Assembly (NCBI RefSeq): GCF_009696265.1
Contig: NZ_VUMH01000011.1
Coordinates: 1-64,000, forward strand
Reading direction: 5' to 3'
DNA from: Desulfovibrio porci
GTDB lineage: Bacteria > Desulfobacterota > Desulfovibrionia > Desulfovibrionales > Desulfovibrionaceae
DNA: 64,000 bases
Positions 7,994 through 15,641 of the stretch are shown piece after piece. Under the pieces are notes generated by a model, which ran no database searches, had not been told where the DNA came from, and saw nothing but the letters and a program-made list of their open reading frames with translations. The translations under genes and the position numbers were made by a program. How positions within the stretch are numbered: position 1 is the first letter of the stretch; every line of letters starts with the position of its first letter.

Positions 7994-8676
7994 CGGGACC
8001 GCCTTTTCCATTTCAGTTTCAGGAGCAATTCCGCCGCCATCAGCAGGCTGACGCAGACAGCGGAGGTGATCACCACCAGCCAGACGGCCTGAGCGTCGTT
8101 GCCGGCCTGAAAGGCGTCGTAAATGGCCAGGGCCAGGGTCTGGGTCTTGCCGGGAATGTTGCCCGCGATCATCAGCGTGGCCCCGAACTCGCCCATGCCG
8201 CGCGCAAAGGCCAGCATCAGCCCGGCGAAAATGCCCTTCCAGGCCAGGGGCAGAGACACGCTCACAAAAACCCGCCATTCCGAAGAGCCCAAGGTGCGGG
8301 CCGCGTTCTCCAGATGAGGGTCCACCTGCTCCAGGGCCGCGCGCGCGGATTTGTAAATCAGGGGAAAGACCACCACCGTGGCCGCCACCACCGCCCCCTG
8401 CCAGGAAAAAATCAAATTGATGCCCACATCGGCCAGCCACTGGCCGAGCAGACCGCGCCGCCCCACCAGCAGGATCAGATAATAGCCCAGCACCGTGGGG
8501 GGCAGTACCAGCGGCAAGGTGCAGACCGCATCCAGCAGCGCGGGCAGGGGGCCCCTCTTCCGCGCCAGCAGCCAGGCCATGAGCGTGGCCGCCACAAAGG
8601 AAATCAGGGTCGCCAGGCCCGCCACCCGTAGGGAAAGCTCCAGCGGACTCAGAATGGAAATTTGATCAAAATCCAT
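7990..8676 (-). CDS. modB: Molybdate/tungstate ABC transporter permease
   Basis: 228 residues with five to six transmembrane helices and the ABC-permease coupling loop 'EWRVFVSVSLPLAWKGIFAGLMLAFARGMGEFG' region (residues about 140-175) with the conserved E-x-x-x-x-x-x-x-x-x-G-x-x-x-x-x-x-x-x-x-P pattern. The start at 8676 (M-D-F-D-Q) is preceded by a GGTGGCGGT stretch; an upstream ATG at 8706 in the same frame is also possible. It is translationally coupled to modC. A gap of about 243 bases separates it from modA, so it may have its own promoter, as known for modBC in D. vulgaris. Confidence 0.92.
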   Translation of the reverse strand: MDFDQISILSPLELSLRVAGLATLISFVAATLMAWLLARKRGPLPALLDAVCTLPLVLPPTVLGYYLILLVGRRGLLGQWLADVGINLIFSWQGAVVAATVVVFPLIYKSARAALEQVDPHLENAARTLGSSEWRVFVSVSLPLAWKGIFAGLMLAFARGMGEFGATLMIAGNIPGKTQTLALAIYDAFQAGNDAQAVWLVVITSAVCVSLLMAAELLLKLKWKRRSR

Positions 8677-8802
8677 GTGACCGCCACCCTGCGTGCTGAG
8701 CAACATGACACCGCGGTATTCTTAGTTGAAAAAGCAAACCGAAGCGTTTTCCATCATGCAACGCTCCAGAGGTCTTGCCCACCATCCCGGCAAACCGAGG
8801 AG

Positions 8803-8905
8803 TTTTGCCTTCCGGCAAGGAAAACGTATTTTTTGCGACGGGAGTGCAGTCTTATCCTACCCGACCGGAGCAAAAAACGCGCTTTGACGCAGCCGGAAGG
8901 CAAAA
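8803..8905. repeat. Inverted repeat in the modA-modB gap
   Basis: TTTTGCCTTCCGGC (8803-8816) and its exact complement GCCGGAAGGCAAAA (8892-8905) flank 75 bases. The 14-base arms could form a long stem in the modA transcript or hold protein sites for the modBC promoter. The gap 8677-8919 holds no gene. Confidence 0.5.
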
Positions 8906-8919
8906 GAACCGGTTTGCCC

Positions 8920-9672
8920 TTATGGTTTGGAGAAGCCGTATCTGGAAAGCACAGCCTGCCCTTCCGGCGACAGCACGAAGTCCAGGAAGGCCTGGCCCAT
9001 CTTGGGATTCTTGCCCGTTGTAGCCACGGCGATGGGATAGAGCACGGGCGTGTGGCCCGGCACAACCATAACCACGTCCACCTTGGCGGCCTGCTGTTTG
9101 GCGTCCGTGCCGTAAACAAAACCCGCGTCCACTTCGCCGCGCGCCACGTAGTCCAGCACCTGGCGCACGCTGGCGCCCTGGATCACCTGGGGCTGGAGGA
9201 CGTCCCAGAGCTTGGCGGTGGTCAGGGCCTCACGGGCGTAACGACCGGCGGGCACGGAGTCGGGATTGCCCACGGCGATGCGCTTGAAATTCTTGAGATC
9301 GGCCAGATCAGCGGGCTTCTTGCCGCCCGCAGGCACGATGAGCACAAGGTCGTTGAGGGCGAAATCCCTGCGCGTGGCCGGGTCCACCACCTTGGAGGCC
9401 ACGGCCTTGTCCATGGTGGCCTGATCGGCGGAGGCGAAGACGTCCACGGGCGCGCCTTCCTGAATCTGCTTCAGCAGCGGATTGGAGGCCGCGAAATTGA
9501 CGTGCGCCGTCAGGCCAGGATGCTGTTTCTCAAACAATCCCTTGAGCTCCGTAAAGGCGTTGGTCAGGCTGGCCGCCCCGGAAATGGTCATTTCAGCGGC
9601 TTTGGCGGGCGCGGCCAACAGGCCGACGCAGGCCAGGGTCAGAAGGATGCGGGAAAGGAACGGCGTTTTCAT
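8920..9672 (-). CDS. modA: Molybdate/tungstate-binding periplasmic protein
   Basis: 250 residues with an N-terminal signal peptide (positive start, hydrophobic core, cleavage near 'APAKAAE'). The mature part matches ModA: 'ISGAASLTNAFTEL' contributes oxyanion-binding serines, and 'VDVFASADQATMD', 'AVGNPDSVPAGRYA' and 'GEVDAGFVYGTDA' are family signatures. It binds molybdate or tungstate in the periplasm and delivers it to ModBC. ATG at 9672 has GGAGGAAAC upstream. It is divergent from tunR, with a dif-like palindrome between the two genes. Confidence 0.93.
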   Translation of the reverse strand: MKTPFLSRILLTLACVGLLAAPAKAAEMTISGAASLTNAFTELKGLFEKQHPGLTAHVNFAASNPLLKQIQEGAPVDVFASADQATMDKAVASKVVDPATRRDFALNDLVLIVPAGGKKPADLADLKNFKRIAVGNPDSVPAGRYAREALTTAKLWDVLQPQVIQGASVRQVLDYVARGEVDAGFVYGTDAKQQAAKVDVVMVVPGHTPVLYPIAVATTGKNPKMGQAFLDFVLSPEGQAVLSRYGFSKP

Positions 9673-9727
9673 GTCTGTTTCCTCCATGTTGGTGTCACTC
9701 TACCCCAGCGGCGCGGGCAGGCAAGAC

Positions 9728-9755
9728 GCTCACGTTTTACGGCAAAAACGTGAAC
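9728..9755. promoter_or_regulatory. dif-like palindrome, predicted TunR operator
   Basis: GCTCACGTTTT - 6 bases - AAAACGTGAAC. The two 11-base arms are inverted copies with one mismatch, giving the 11-6-11 layout of XerC/XerD dif sites. It sits in the modA-tunR divergent region. TunR regulators are known to use a Xer-like DNA-binding domain and a motif of about 30 bp, so this is the natural operator. Confidence 0.7.
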
Positions 9756-9796
9756 ACTGTACAAAGCCGACGATCTGCCTGTATAAGGAGGAAAAA

Positions 9797-9817
9797 ATGC
9801 GGAAAAAGCATGGATAA
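9797..9817 (+). CDS. Six-codon minicistron overlapping the tunR start
   Basis: A near-ideal ribosome site AAGGAGG (9785-9791) precedes ATG at 9797, which encodes M-R-K-K-H-G and stops at 9815-9817, overlapping the tunR ATG at 9810 in another frame. It may couple or tune tunR translation. It could also be chance, with the ribosome site serving tunR at a long spacing. Confidence 0.3.
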   Translation: MRKKHG

Positions 9818-10919
9818 AACACTAAAGCGTGAAGAACTGGCGACGCTCCTGCGCTCGCTCTCCGCCGCCGACATGGCCTGGCTGCGCCAGCGCCTGCTGC
9901 GCCGGGATTCCGCGGCACTGCTGCAGGATACCGGCCGGATCAGCCCGCAGGAACTGCTGAGCGCGGAATCCTGGCTCTGGGAGCGGGCCGCGGCAGCGCG
10001 CGGACCGCGTGAGAAGCGCCCCCGCCTGCGCATGTGGCTGATTTTCATGCTGCTGCGCTACGCGGCTCTGCGTCTGGTGGAGATCTTCGCCCTGGACTCG
10101 CCGGATCTGGATTTACAGGAGGGGGTCATCTGGGTGAAGGGGCCGTGCGCCCGCACAGTGCCCCTGCCCCTGGCCGTAAGCCGCCGTCTGCGGCGGGTGC
10201 TGGAAGACCCCGGCCTGTTCCCGGCAGGGCGGGAGCCGATGCGTTGCGACGCCAGCTATGTGCGGCGCAGCCTGCAAGAGTGCGGCGCGGCCTGCGGCCT
10301 GCCCAAGGGCCTGCTCAGCGCGCGCAGCCTGCGCCACAGCCGGGCTCTGGAACTGGGCCGTCAGGGCCTGCCCCTGCCGGTGGTGGATATTTTTCTGGGG
10401 CGGCGCGCCGGGCCCGGCCAAAGCGGCATTGTGCGCTACGATCCGCAGGGGGCGCAACGCCTGCTGCGCGAACAACTGCAAAGGGAGCGACCCATGAAAA
10501 CCAGCGCCCGCAACGTCTTCCAGGGGCGGATCGTCTCGCTGCGCCAGTCCGGCCTGCTGGTGGAGGTCATTCTGAGCACCGCCGGGGGCCTGCGCGTGGC
10601 GGCTCTGATTACGGATGAAAGCTACCGCAGCCTGGCCCTGGAGGAAGGCAAACTGGTCAACGCCAGCGTCAAGGCCCCCTGGGTGATGGTCGAAACGGGC
10701 GCGCCGGCCGCCGCCTCCGGCGCGGAAAACCGCTTTACCGCCGTGGTGGAGCGGGTGCGCGAGGACGGAATGGTCATGGAAATCCTGGCCGCTCTGCCCG
10801 AAGGCAGCCAGATCTGCGCCCTGCAAAGCAAAAACCCGGACACGAACGCGCCCCTGCGCGCCGGAGACACGATCACGGTATCCTTCAAGGCGTTCTCGGT
10901 GATCCTGAGCCTGGATTAA
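9810..10919 (+). CDS. tunR: TunR-type molybdate/tungstate-responsive regulator (Xer-like domain plus TOBE/Mop domains)
   Basis: 369 residues. Residues about 1-225 resemble the catalytic domain of tyrosine recombinases ('LRYAALRLVEIFAL', 'ARTVPLPLAVSRRLRRVL', 'SLRHSRALELGRQGLPLPVVDIFLG'). The HxxR and later histidine positions are replaced by arginine, so recombination is unlikely. Residues about 230-369 are two Mop/TOBE repeats ('SARNVFQGRIVSL...' and 'NRFTAVVERV...') that bind oxyanion. This is the known TunR design of sulfate-reducing deltaproteobacteria, where it activates modA and modBC and loses activity with tungstate. The gene is divergent from modA, matching that role. Confidence 0.88.
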   Translation: MDKTLKREELATLLRSLSAADMAWLRQRLLRRDSAALLQDTGRISPQELLSAESWLWERAAAARGPREKRPRLRMWLIFMLLRYAALRLVEIFALDSPDLDLQEGVIWVKGPCARTVPLPLAVSRRLRRVLEDPGLFPAGREPMRCDASYVRRSLQECGAACGLPKGLLSARSLRHSRALELGRQGLPLPVVDIFLGRRAGPGQSGIVRYDPQGAQRLLREQLQRERPMKTSARNVFQGRIVSLRQSGLLVEVILSTAGGLRVAALITDESYRSLALEEGKLVNASVKAPWVMVETGAPAAASGAENRFTAVVERVREDGMVMEILAALPEGSQICALQSKNPDTNAPLRAGDTITVSFKAFSVILSLD

Positions 10920-10940
10920 GGTTCGGAAACTCGCCAACAG

Positions 10941-11534
10941 CTAGCGCACTTTTGTGCTTGATGTCTGAGATCCCTTCGGATCAACAGGCCGCCTTTGGTC
11001 GTTCCCGCAGGCCCTAACCGCGTCGACGGTAATGGCCTTCACCGTCTTGTCCGAGTTAAGCAGGATGCATGATCTTCCCTGCCGGGGAAGCCCTTTCCAA
11101 ATATCATATATATCTTTTTCAGAAAATTTAAAAAGCGTAGGGCATGAAGCTAAAAACATATCCAGTTTTTCTTTCGTTTTAAAATAGCTGTTGTTTTGAT
11201 CGCCCTTTGCTCTGTATTTCTGAATCTCGTCTAAACATTCACTTTCTTTTGCCACAAAAACTTCTTTTATTCTAAATTCATAAGATCCCAATACATAGCC
11301 AAAGCCATCGTAGTTGTTCAACCAAACGGGGATGGAGCCGCCAGGTGTCAGTTTTTTATGATAAACGGCAAGGAATCCATCGTCGCGAATCTCTTGAAAT
11401 ATAAGATACACGCTCATACTTTCTTTGGAATTATTCACGAGTTCGGGGATGTATTGCGCACGGTATGCGGCACCAGGAAATATGTCGCAGGCAGAAAGCA
11501 ATGTTACAAATGAAAGTAAAATAAATAATTTCAT
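10941..11534 (-). CDS. Hypothetical lipoprotein
   Basis: 197 residues with a short signal peptide ending in the lipobox L-L-S-A-C (cysteine near residue 16), so probably a lipid-anchored envelope protein. I recognise no domain in the rest, which has five further cysteines and ends in a polar tail. Codons are far richer in A and T than in the neighbours, and the intergenic DNA on its 5' side is also AT-rich, which suggests recent transfer. ATG at 11534 has GGAAG a few bases upstream; an in-frame ATG at 11546 is the alternative. It converges with tunR and has no operon partner. Confidence 0.6.
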   Translation of the reverse strand: MKLFILLSFVTLLSACDIFPGAAYRAQYIPELVNNSKESMSVYLIFQEIRDDGFLAVYHKKLTPGGSIPVWLNNYDGFGYVLGSYEFRIKEVFVAKESECLDEIQKYRAKGDQNNSYFKTKEKLDMFLASCPTLFKFSEKDIYDIWKGLPRQGRSCILLNSDKTVKAITVDAVRACGNDQRRPVDPKGSQTSSTKVR

Positions 11535-11771
11535 CTTGACTTCCATTATCTATATTACATTCGATTAACATAAGGGTAATTATTTGTATATCTGCATATT
11601 GAATAAATTTTAATAACTATTTTATCATATAAATAAAATAGTTATAACATATTGATTTTTAAAATTCAGTAAATTTTATGTTAAAAACATAGCATGTCCA
11701 ACTTTTACTAAAATAACAGGTAATTTTCTCCCGCCATTTGCACAATCAGCTAGGAGCTGCTGCTTAAGTTA
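11535..11771. other. AT-rich intergenic stretch
   Basis: About 240 bases of AT-rich DNA without an open frame of note. It ends near 11729-11742 with TTTTCTCCCGCCA, which resembles the 3' end of a tRNA, and a small hairpin CAGCTAGGAGCTG around 11747-11759. It may mark the edge of the transferred segment with the lipoprotein gene, or a small RNA ending in the terminator at 11772; neither is established. Confidence 0.3.
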
Positions 11772-11802
11772 AAAGGCCCGCGAGGGTATCGCAGGCCTTT
11801 TT
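11772..11802 (+). terminator. Bidirectional rho-independent terminator
   Basis: AAAGGCC-C-GCGA / TCGC-A-GGCCTTT with a GGGTA loop and T-rich tail on the plus strand, A-run on the other side. It can end transcripts from the YqjK-like gene (minus) as well as anything coming from the left. Confidence 0.7.
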
Positions 11803-11872
11803 ATGGTTGATCTCGGCACGCCGCCAAGGCGGCTTGCTGATAGCTATTCGTTTTTTGTAACTTCACTCATGT

Positions 11873-12127
11873 TCACCGTTGTCTGGCCGCAAGACCCCAG
11901 CGTGCCGCGAGGCCCGCCATCTGCACGGCCAGGGGCAACAGACTCGCCGTCGCCTTGTCACGGCGACGCAACGAAGTCCAGATCAGACCGGCCAGAAATG
12001 CGACACCAGCGGCGCGCAAGGGTCTTCTTTTGACAAAGCCCAAGGGATCGAACTGAGCCGAAACCAGACGCAAACGCTGTTTGGCCTCTCCTACGGGGTC
12101 TGTTTTTTCCCGGGAAGCGACATCCAT
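11873..12127 (-). CDS. Small YqjK-like membrane-associated protein
   Basis: 84 residues. The N-terminal half is charged ('GEAKQRLRLVSAQFDPLGFVKRRP') and the middle holds one hydrophobic segment ('AAGVAFLAGLIW'). It is third in a minus-strand trio and its ATG at 12127 overlaps the preceding gene by 37 bases. Size, order and topology match the yqjD-yqjE-yqjK trio of enterobacteria, whose products are inner-membrane proteins of unclear function linked to stationary phase. Sequence similarity to YqjK itself is not strong, so the name is by position. Confidence 0.6.
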   Translation of the reverse strand: MDVASREKTDPVGEAKQRLRLVSAQFDPLGFVKRRPLRAAGVAFLAGLIWTSLRRRDKATASLLPLAVQMAGLAARWGLAARQR

Positions 12128-12375
12128 AACAAGCCTCCGGCAATGCCCGCACAGACTATTCCCATAATGCACAGCACCCAGGCCGGGTCCAGGACATATG
12201 AGAGAGCGTTGTACAGCGCCGCCACAAAAAAAGCCAACCCCGCCGCGCCGAAGAGCAACCCCAGCGCAAACAGCAGCGCCATGCGCAAGGTGCGCAGGAC
12301 ATTGCGCTGCAGGAGCTGCCCTTCGGCCTCAAGCAGGTCAAAGAAACTGATGATGAGTTCAGCCAGACCCTTCAC
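12091..12375 (-). CDS. YqjE / phage-holin-3-6 family membrane protein
   Basis: 94 residues from a GTG start at 12375 (V-K-G-L-A-E-L); the frame extends further upstream into the preceding gene but has no ribosome site there. An amphipathic N-terminal helix ('ELIISFFDLLEAEGQLLQRN') is followed by two hydrophobic segments, the layout of the YqjE family. It lies 8 bases after the DUF883 gene stop and overlaps the next gene, so the three are one operon. No lysis genes are nearby, so a phage holin function is unlikely. Confidence 0.7.
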   Translation of the reverse strand: MKGLAELIISFFDLLEAEGQLLQRNVLRTLRMALLFALGLLFGAAGLAFFVAALYNALSYVLDPAWVLCIMGIVCAGIAGGLLWMSLPGKKQTP

Positions 12376-12383
12376 GCCGGAGC

Positions 12384-12698
12384 TTACCTGTACTGGCGGA
12401 ACAGCCAGGAAATCACGCAACCCGCGCCAAAGGCGGCAAGCAGGCTTGCCACGGGATTACGGCGCACCTGCTCGCCCACCTGTTCAATGCCCGCGCTTCC
12501 GGCTTCATACGCCTTGTGCATCTTGTCGGCAGCCAGTTTCCGGTAATGCTCCAGCTCTTTCTCCAGCTTGGCGACCATATCCGAGGAGGCTTCCTCGCCC
12601 TTTTCGCCGAGAGATTTCACCAGCGTTTCCATCTGATTGCGCAGTGTGTTCAGTTCATCCCGCAACGCGTCGATGCTTTCTTCATTTTTTTCAGCCAT
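12384..12698 (-). CDS. DUF883 (ElaB/YqjD) family protein
   Basis: 104 residues: a long helical, coiled-coil-like region (residues about 5-80, with 'DALRDELNTLRNQMETLVKSL') and one C-terminal transmembrane segment ('VASLLAAFGAGCVISWLFRQYR'), the standard ElaB/YqjD architecture. In E. coli such C-tail-anchored proteins associate with ribosomes in stationary phase; whether that applies here is unknown. ATG at 12698 has GGAGATATT upstream. It leads the small operon with the YqjE- and YqjK-like genes. Confidence 0.8.
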   Translation of the reverse strand: MAEKNEESIDALRDELNTLRNQMETLVKSLGEKGEEASSDMVAKLEKELEHYRKLAADKMHKAYEAGSAGIEQVGEQVRRNPVASLLAAFGAGCVISWLFRQYR

Positions 12699-12890
12699 GA
12701 GAATATCTCCTGTTCGGGCAGCGCCCTTTCGTTTAATGTAGGGGACAGAGCATTTCTGATCCATCCGTCTTTATGGGTATCCCATTACCGGAAAGATGAC
12801 AATTCGCAGGCCGACGGCATTCCGTAAATTTACCCTGTATAAAAGCCGGATGACCGCTCATTCAGGAGTGTTTCGCTGATTTCCAGCCAC

Positions 12891-12926
12891 AAAAAAAGGC
12901 TTACGATACGCTCGTAAGCCTTTTTT
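12891..12926 (-). terminator. Bidirectional terminator between metQ and the DUF883 operon
   Basis: GGCTTACGA / TCGTAAGCC stem with a five-base loop (12898-12920), A-run on one side and TTTTTTATTTT on the other. It ends metNIQ on the minus strand 33 bases past the metQ stop. Confidence 0.75.
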
Positions 12927-12958
12927 ATTTTAAATCAGGGGAGAAAAGGCAGGCAAAC

Positions 12959-13759
12959 CTACTTCACGGAAGGCAGCACCGCTCCCGCGTATTTCTTTTT
13001 CATAAAGGCGGCCACTTCGGGGCTGGTGAGGGCCTTGTACAGGGCCTGAAGCTCGGGACGCTTCTCGTCGCCCGCGCGGATGGCCAGGATATTGGCGTAG
13101 GTGGCGGCGGCCATGGAGTCGGCGGCTTCCACGGCCAGGGCGTCGGCCACTTTCAGGCCGCCGAGAATGGCGTAGTTGCCGTTGACGATGGCGATGTCCA
13201 CATCGGGCAGGGAGCGCACCAGCTGGGCGGCCTCGATCTCCTCGATCTTGAGCTTTTTGGGATTCTCCACGATGTCGCGCCGGGTGGCGGTCAGACCGGC
13301 GTCCTTCTTCAGCTTGACAAGGCCTTCGTCCTGCATGAGCAGCAGGGCGCGGCCCTCGTTGGTGGCGTCGTTGGGCACAGCCACCAGCGCGCCGTTCTTG
13401 AGGTCCTTGAGGCTCTTGCTCTTGCCCGCATAGATGCCGAAGGGCTCATAGTGCACCGGCCCCATGGAGCCAAGTCTGGTGCCTTTCTGGGCGTTGAAGT
13501 CGTCCAGATAGGGCTTGTGCTGGAAGTAGTTGGCGTCCAGTTCCTTGCTGTCCAGAGCCACATTGGGCTGCACGTAGTCGGAATATTCCACGATTTTGAG
13601 CTCATAGCCCTGCGGTTTGAGCAGCTTGGCGGCCTCGGCAAGGATTTCGGCGTGGGGCGTGGGGGAAGCCCCCACCGTAATGACGCCCGCGGCCTGGGCG
13701 TTGCAGACCAGCGAAACCGTGCCCAGCAGGGCGGCAAAAACCAGAAGCAGTTTTTTCAT
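12959..13759 (-). CDS. metQ: Methionine ABC transporter substrate-binding protein
   Basis: 266 residues with a signal peptide (cleavage near 'CNAQAAGVI'; a cysteine at about residue 19 could also be a lipid anchor). Family segments are 'VGASPTPHAEIL', 'ELKIVEYSDYVQPN', 'ANYFQHKPYL', 'KNGALVAVPND' and 'VDIAIVNGNYAI'. It captures L- or D-methionine for MetNI. It is the last gene of metN-metI-metQ. A longer frame starting in metI is an out-of-frame read-through and was discarded. Confidence 0.92.
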   Translation of the reverse strand: MKKLLLVFAALLGTVSLVCNAQAAGVITVGASPTPHAEILAEAAKLLKPQGYELKIVEYSDYVQPNVALDSKELDANYFQHKPYLDDFNAQKGTRLGSMGPVHYEPFGIYAGKSKSLKDLKNGALVAVPNDATNEGRALLLMQDEGLVKLKKDAGLTATRRDIVENPKKLKIEEIEAAQLVRSLPDVDIAIVNGNYAILGGLKVADALAVEAADSMAAATYANILAIRAGDEKRPELQALYKALTSPEVAAFMKKKYAGAVLPSVK

Positions 13760-13818
13760 GGGTTCTGTCCTCGTGTAAAAGGTTGATGCGAGGCTGTGAA
13801 GCCGTGCCGGGGCGGGCT

Positions 13819-14481
13819 CTACGAACCGCGCTTGTCGCTGCGGCGCGTGGCCCAGTTGCCGAAACTCTGAAAGGCCTGCACGATGATGATCAGCAGCACC
13901 ACCGTGATGACCATGATATCGGTCTGATAGCGGTTGTAGCCGTACATGATGGCCAGCTTGCCCAGCCCGCCGCCGCCCACGGCCCCGGACATGGCCGAAT
14001 AGCCGAGGATGGTGATGGCGGACACGGCGCTGCCGTTGATCAGCGAGGGCCGCGCCTCGGGCAGCAGCACCTTGACGATGATCTGCCAGGTGCTTGCCCC
14101 CATGCTCTGGGCGGCCTCCACCACGCCGTGGTCCACCTCCAGCAGGGAGGATTCCACCAGGCGGGCCACAAAGGGCGCGGCGGCCAGCACCAGCGGCACC
14201 ACGGTGGCGTTGTTGCCGATGGTGGTGCCCACCAGAAAGCGCGTGAAGGGGATGACCGCGATCATCAGAATCAGAAAGGGGAAGGAGCGGGTGAGATTCA
14301 CCACCACGTCCAGCACGTTGTAGACAAGCGCGTTGGGCCGGATGCCGTCCCTGCGGCAGACGACCAGCACCACGCCCATGATCATGCCGAAGACATAGGA
14401 AAAGAAGGTGGCCACGACGGTCATGTAGAGCGTGTCCCACACGCCCACGAGCAGCATTTCAACGGTCTGCTGGTCAAACAT
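13819..14481 (-). CDS. metI: Methionine ABC transporter permease
   Basis: 220 residues with five transmembrane helices and the permease EAA-type loop 'EAAQSMGASTWQIIVKVLLPEARPSLING' region. The N-terminal 'TVEMLLVGVWDTLYMT' and 'NLTRSFPFLILM' are typical of MetI. Its start overlaps the metN stop by eight bases, and metQ follows after 59 bases. It forms the membrane channel of the MetNIQ methionine importer. Confidence 0.93.
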   Translation of the reverse strand: MFDQQTVEMLLVGVWDTLYMTVVATFFSYVFGMIMGVVLVVCRRDGIRPNALVYNVLDVVVNLTRSFPFLILMIAVIPFTRFLVGTTIGNNATVVPLVLAAAPFVARLVESSLLEVDHGVVEAAQSMGASTWQIIVKVLLPEARPSLINGSAVSAITILGYSAMSGAVGGGGLGKLAIMYGYNRYQTDIMVITVVLLIIIVQAFQSFGNWATRRSDKRGS

Positions 14482-15478
14482 GCTTCATTTCCTCCAGCAT
14501 GATGGAATGCGCCCTGGCGTAGGCCATGATCCGCGTGCGGGATTTCTCCCGCTCGGGCAGTTGCAGCACCATCTGGCCGAACGCCACGCCGTTGATGTCG
14601 CGGGTGTCGGCGTACATGATGTTCACCGGGCAGCCGCATTCCAGCACCATGTTGGCGATGACCGGCTCCAGGGAGGAGCGGCCGTTGAAGATCAGACGGT
14701 ACAGGTTTGGCTGCGGCAGTTTGCGGAGGGCGTCGGGCAGGACCAGACGGCGGGCCGCCTCGGTTTGCGGATGGAAAAAGACCTCTTCCACCAGGCCCTG
14801 TTCGACGATTTTGCCCTTGCTGATGATGCCCACATGGCTGCAGATCTTTTCAATCACGCTCATCTCGTGGGTGATGACCACGGCCGTGATGCCGAGCTGG
14901 ACATTGATGTCCTTGATCAGGGCCAGAATGGAATCCGTGGTGGCCGGGTCCAGAGCGGAGGTGGCCTCGTCGCAGAGCAGCACGCGCGGCTTGGTGGCCA
15001 GGGCGCGGGCAATGGCCACGCGCTGCTTCTGGCCGCCGGACAGCTGCGAGGGATAGGCGTCCATACGGTTGGCAAGGCCCACCATGTCCAGCAGTTCTTC
15101 GGCCCGCTTGCGGGTCTCGTCTCTGGGCGCGCCCGCCAGTTCCAGGGGAAAGCAGACATTTTGCAGGGCTGTGCGCTGCATGAGCAGGTTGAACTGCTGA
15201 AAAATCATGCCCATGGCGCGCCGCGCCTCGCGCAGCGCGGCTTCGGGCAGACGGCAGAGGTCCCTGCCTTCAAAAAAGACGCTGCCGCCCGTGGGGCGCT
15301 CCAGCATGTTGATGCAGCGCACCAGGGTTGACTTGCCCGCGCCGCTCTTGCCGATGATGCCGAAAATGTCCCCCCGGCCGATGGCAAGGTCAATGCCGCG
15401 CAGGGCGAATACATCGGTATTCTTGCCGGAAAAGCGTTTTTCCAGCCCTTCGATACTGATAATGGGACCGTCAGCCAT
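14474..15478 (-). CDS. metN: Methionine ABC transporter ATP-binding protein
   Basis: 334 residues. Walker A 'GKSGAGKST', Q-loop 'IFQQFNLLMQRT', signature 'LSGGQKQRVAIARAL', Walker B 'VLLCDEATSALDP' and switch 'VITHEMSVI' are all present. The C-terminal approximately 90 residues match the NIL/ACT-like domain of MetN, which in E. coli senses methionine and inhibits transport. ATG at 15478 is the first gene of metNIQ. I looked for a SAM riboswitch in the leader and found none. Confidence 0.93.
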   Translation of the reverse strand: MADGPIISIEGLEKRFSGKNTDVFALRGIDLAIGRGDIFGIIGKSGAGKSTLVRCINMLERPTGGSVFFEGRDLCRLPEAALREARRAMGMIFQQFNLLMQRTALQNVCFPLELAGAPRDETRKRAEELLDMVGLANRMDAYPSQLSGGQKQRVAIARALATKPRVLLCDEATSALDPATTDSILALIKDINVQLGITAVVITHEMSVIEKICSHVGIISKGKIVEQGLVEEVFFHPQTEAARRLVLPDALRKLPQPNLYRLIFNGRSSLEPVIANMVLECGCPVNIMYADTRDINGVAFGQMVLQLPEREKSRTRIMAYARAHSIMLEEMKHV

Positions 15479-15548
15479 AGTGCCTCCGCCGTGGCGCTGC
15501 CGTTCCGGAAAGGTGGAGCGCCCAGGCCCCCGCCGGAATGGAGGCAGT

Positions 15549-15576
15549 ATGATAGCATATTTTGCCGCAGGCGCAA
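15549..15576 (-). promoter_or_regulatory. Candidate sigma70 promoter of metNIQ
   Basis: Minus strand: TTGCGC - 16 bases - TATCAT, about 70 bases upstream of the metN ATG in an otherwise GC-rich stretch. Spacing is slightly short. Confidence 0.4.
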
Positions 15577-15641
15577 AGAGGCGGCGGGACGCTTTCCGGC
15601 GGCCCCGCCGCGCCTCTCCGGCAAAAAGAAAGCCCGTCCCC

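Noticed and set aside
9810..10919. Active site-specific recombinase/integrase
   Set aside because: Catalytic histidines are replaced, TOBE domains are fused, and the gene is divergent from modA, so a TunR regulator is the better reading.
12091..12375. Prophage holin
   Set aside because: No lysis or phage genes nearby; order with DUF883 and YqjK-like genes matches the yqjDEK trio.
12959..14440. 493-codon minus-strand frame spanning metI and metQ
   Set aside because: The 5' half is an out-of-frame reading of metI; metQ starts at the ATG at 13759 with a normal signal peptide.
15479..15641. SAM riboswitch upstream of metNIQ
   Set aside because: Looked for the conserved SAM-I core and pseudoknot elements and did not find them; only a candidate promoter is visible.
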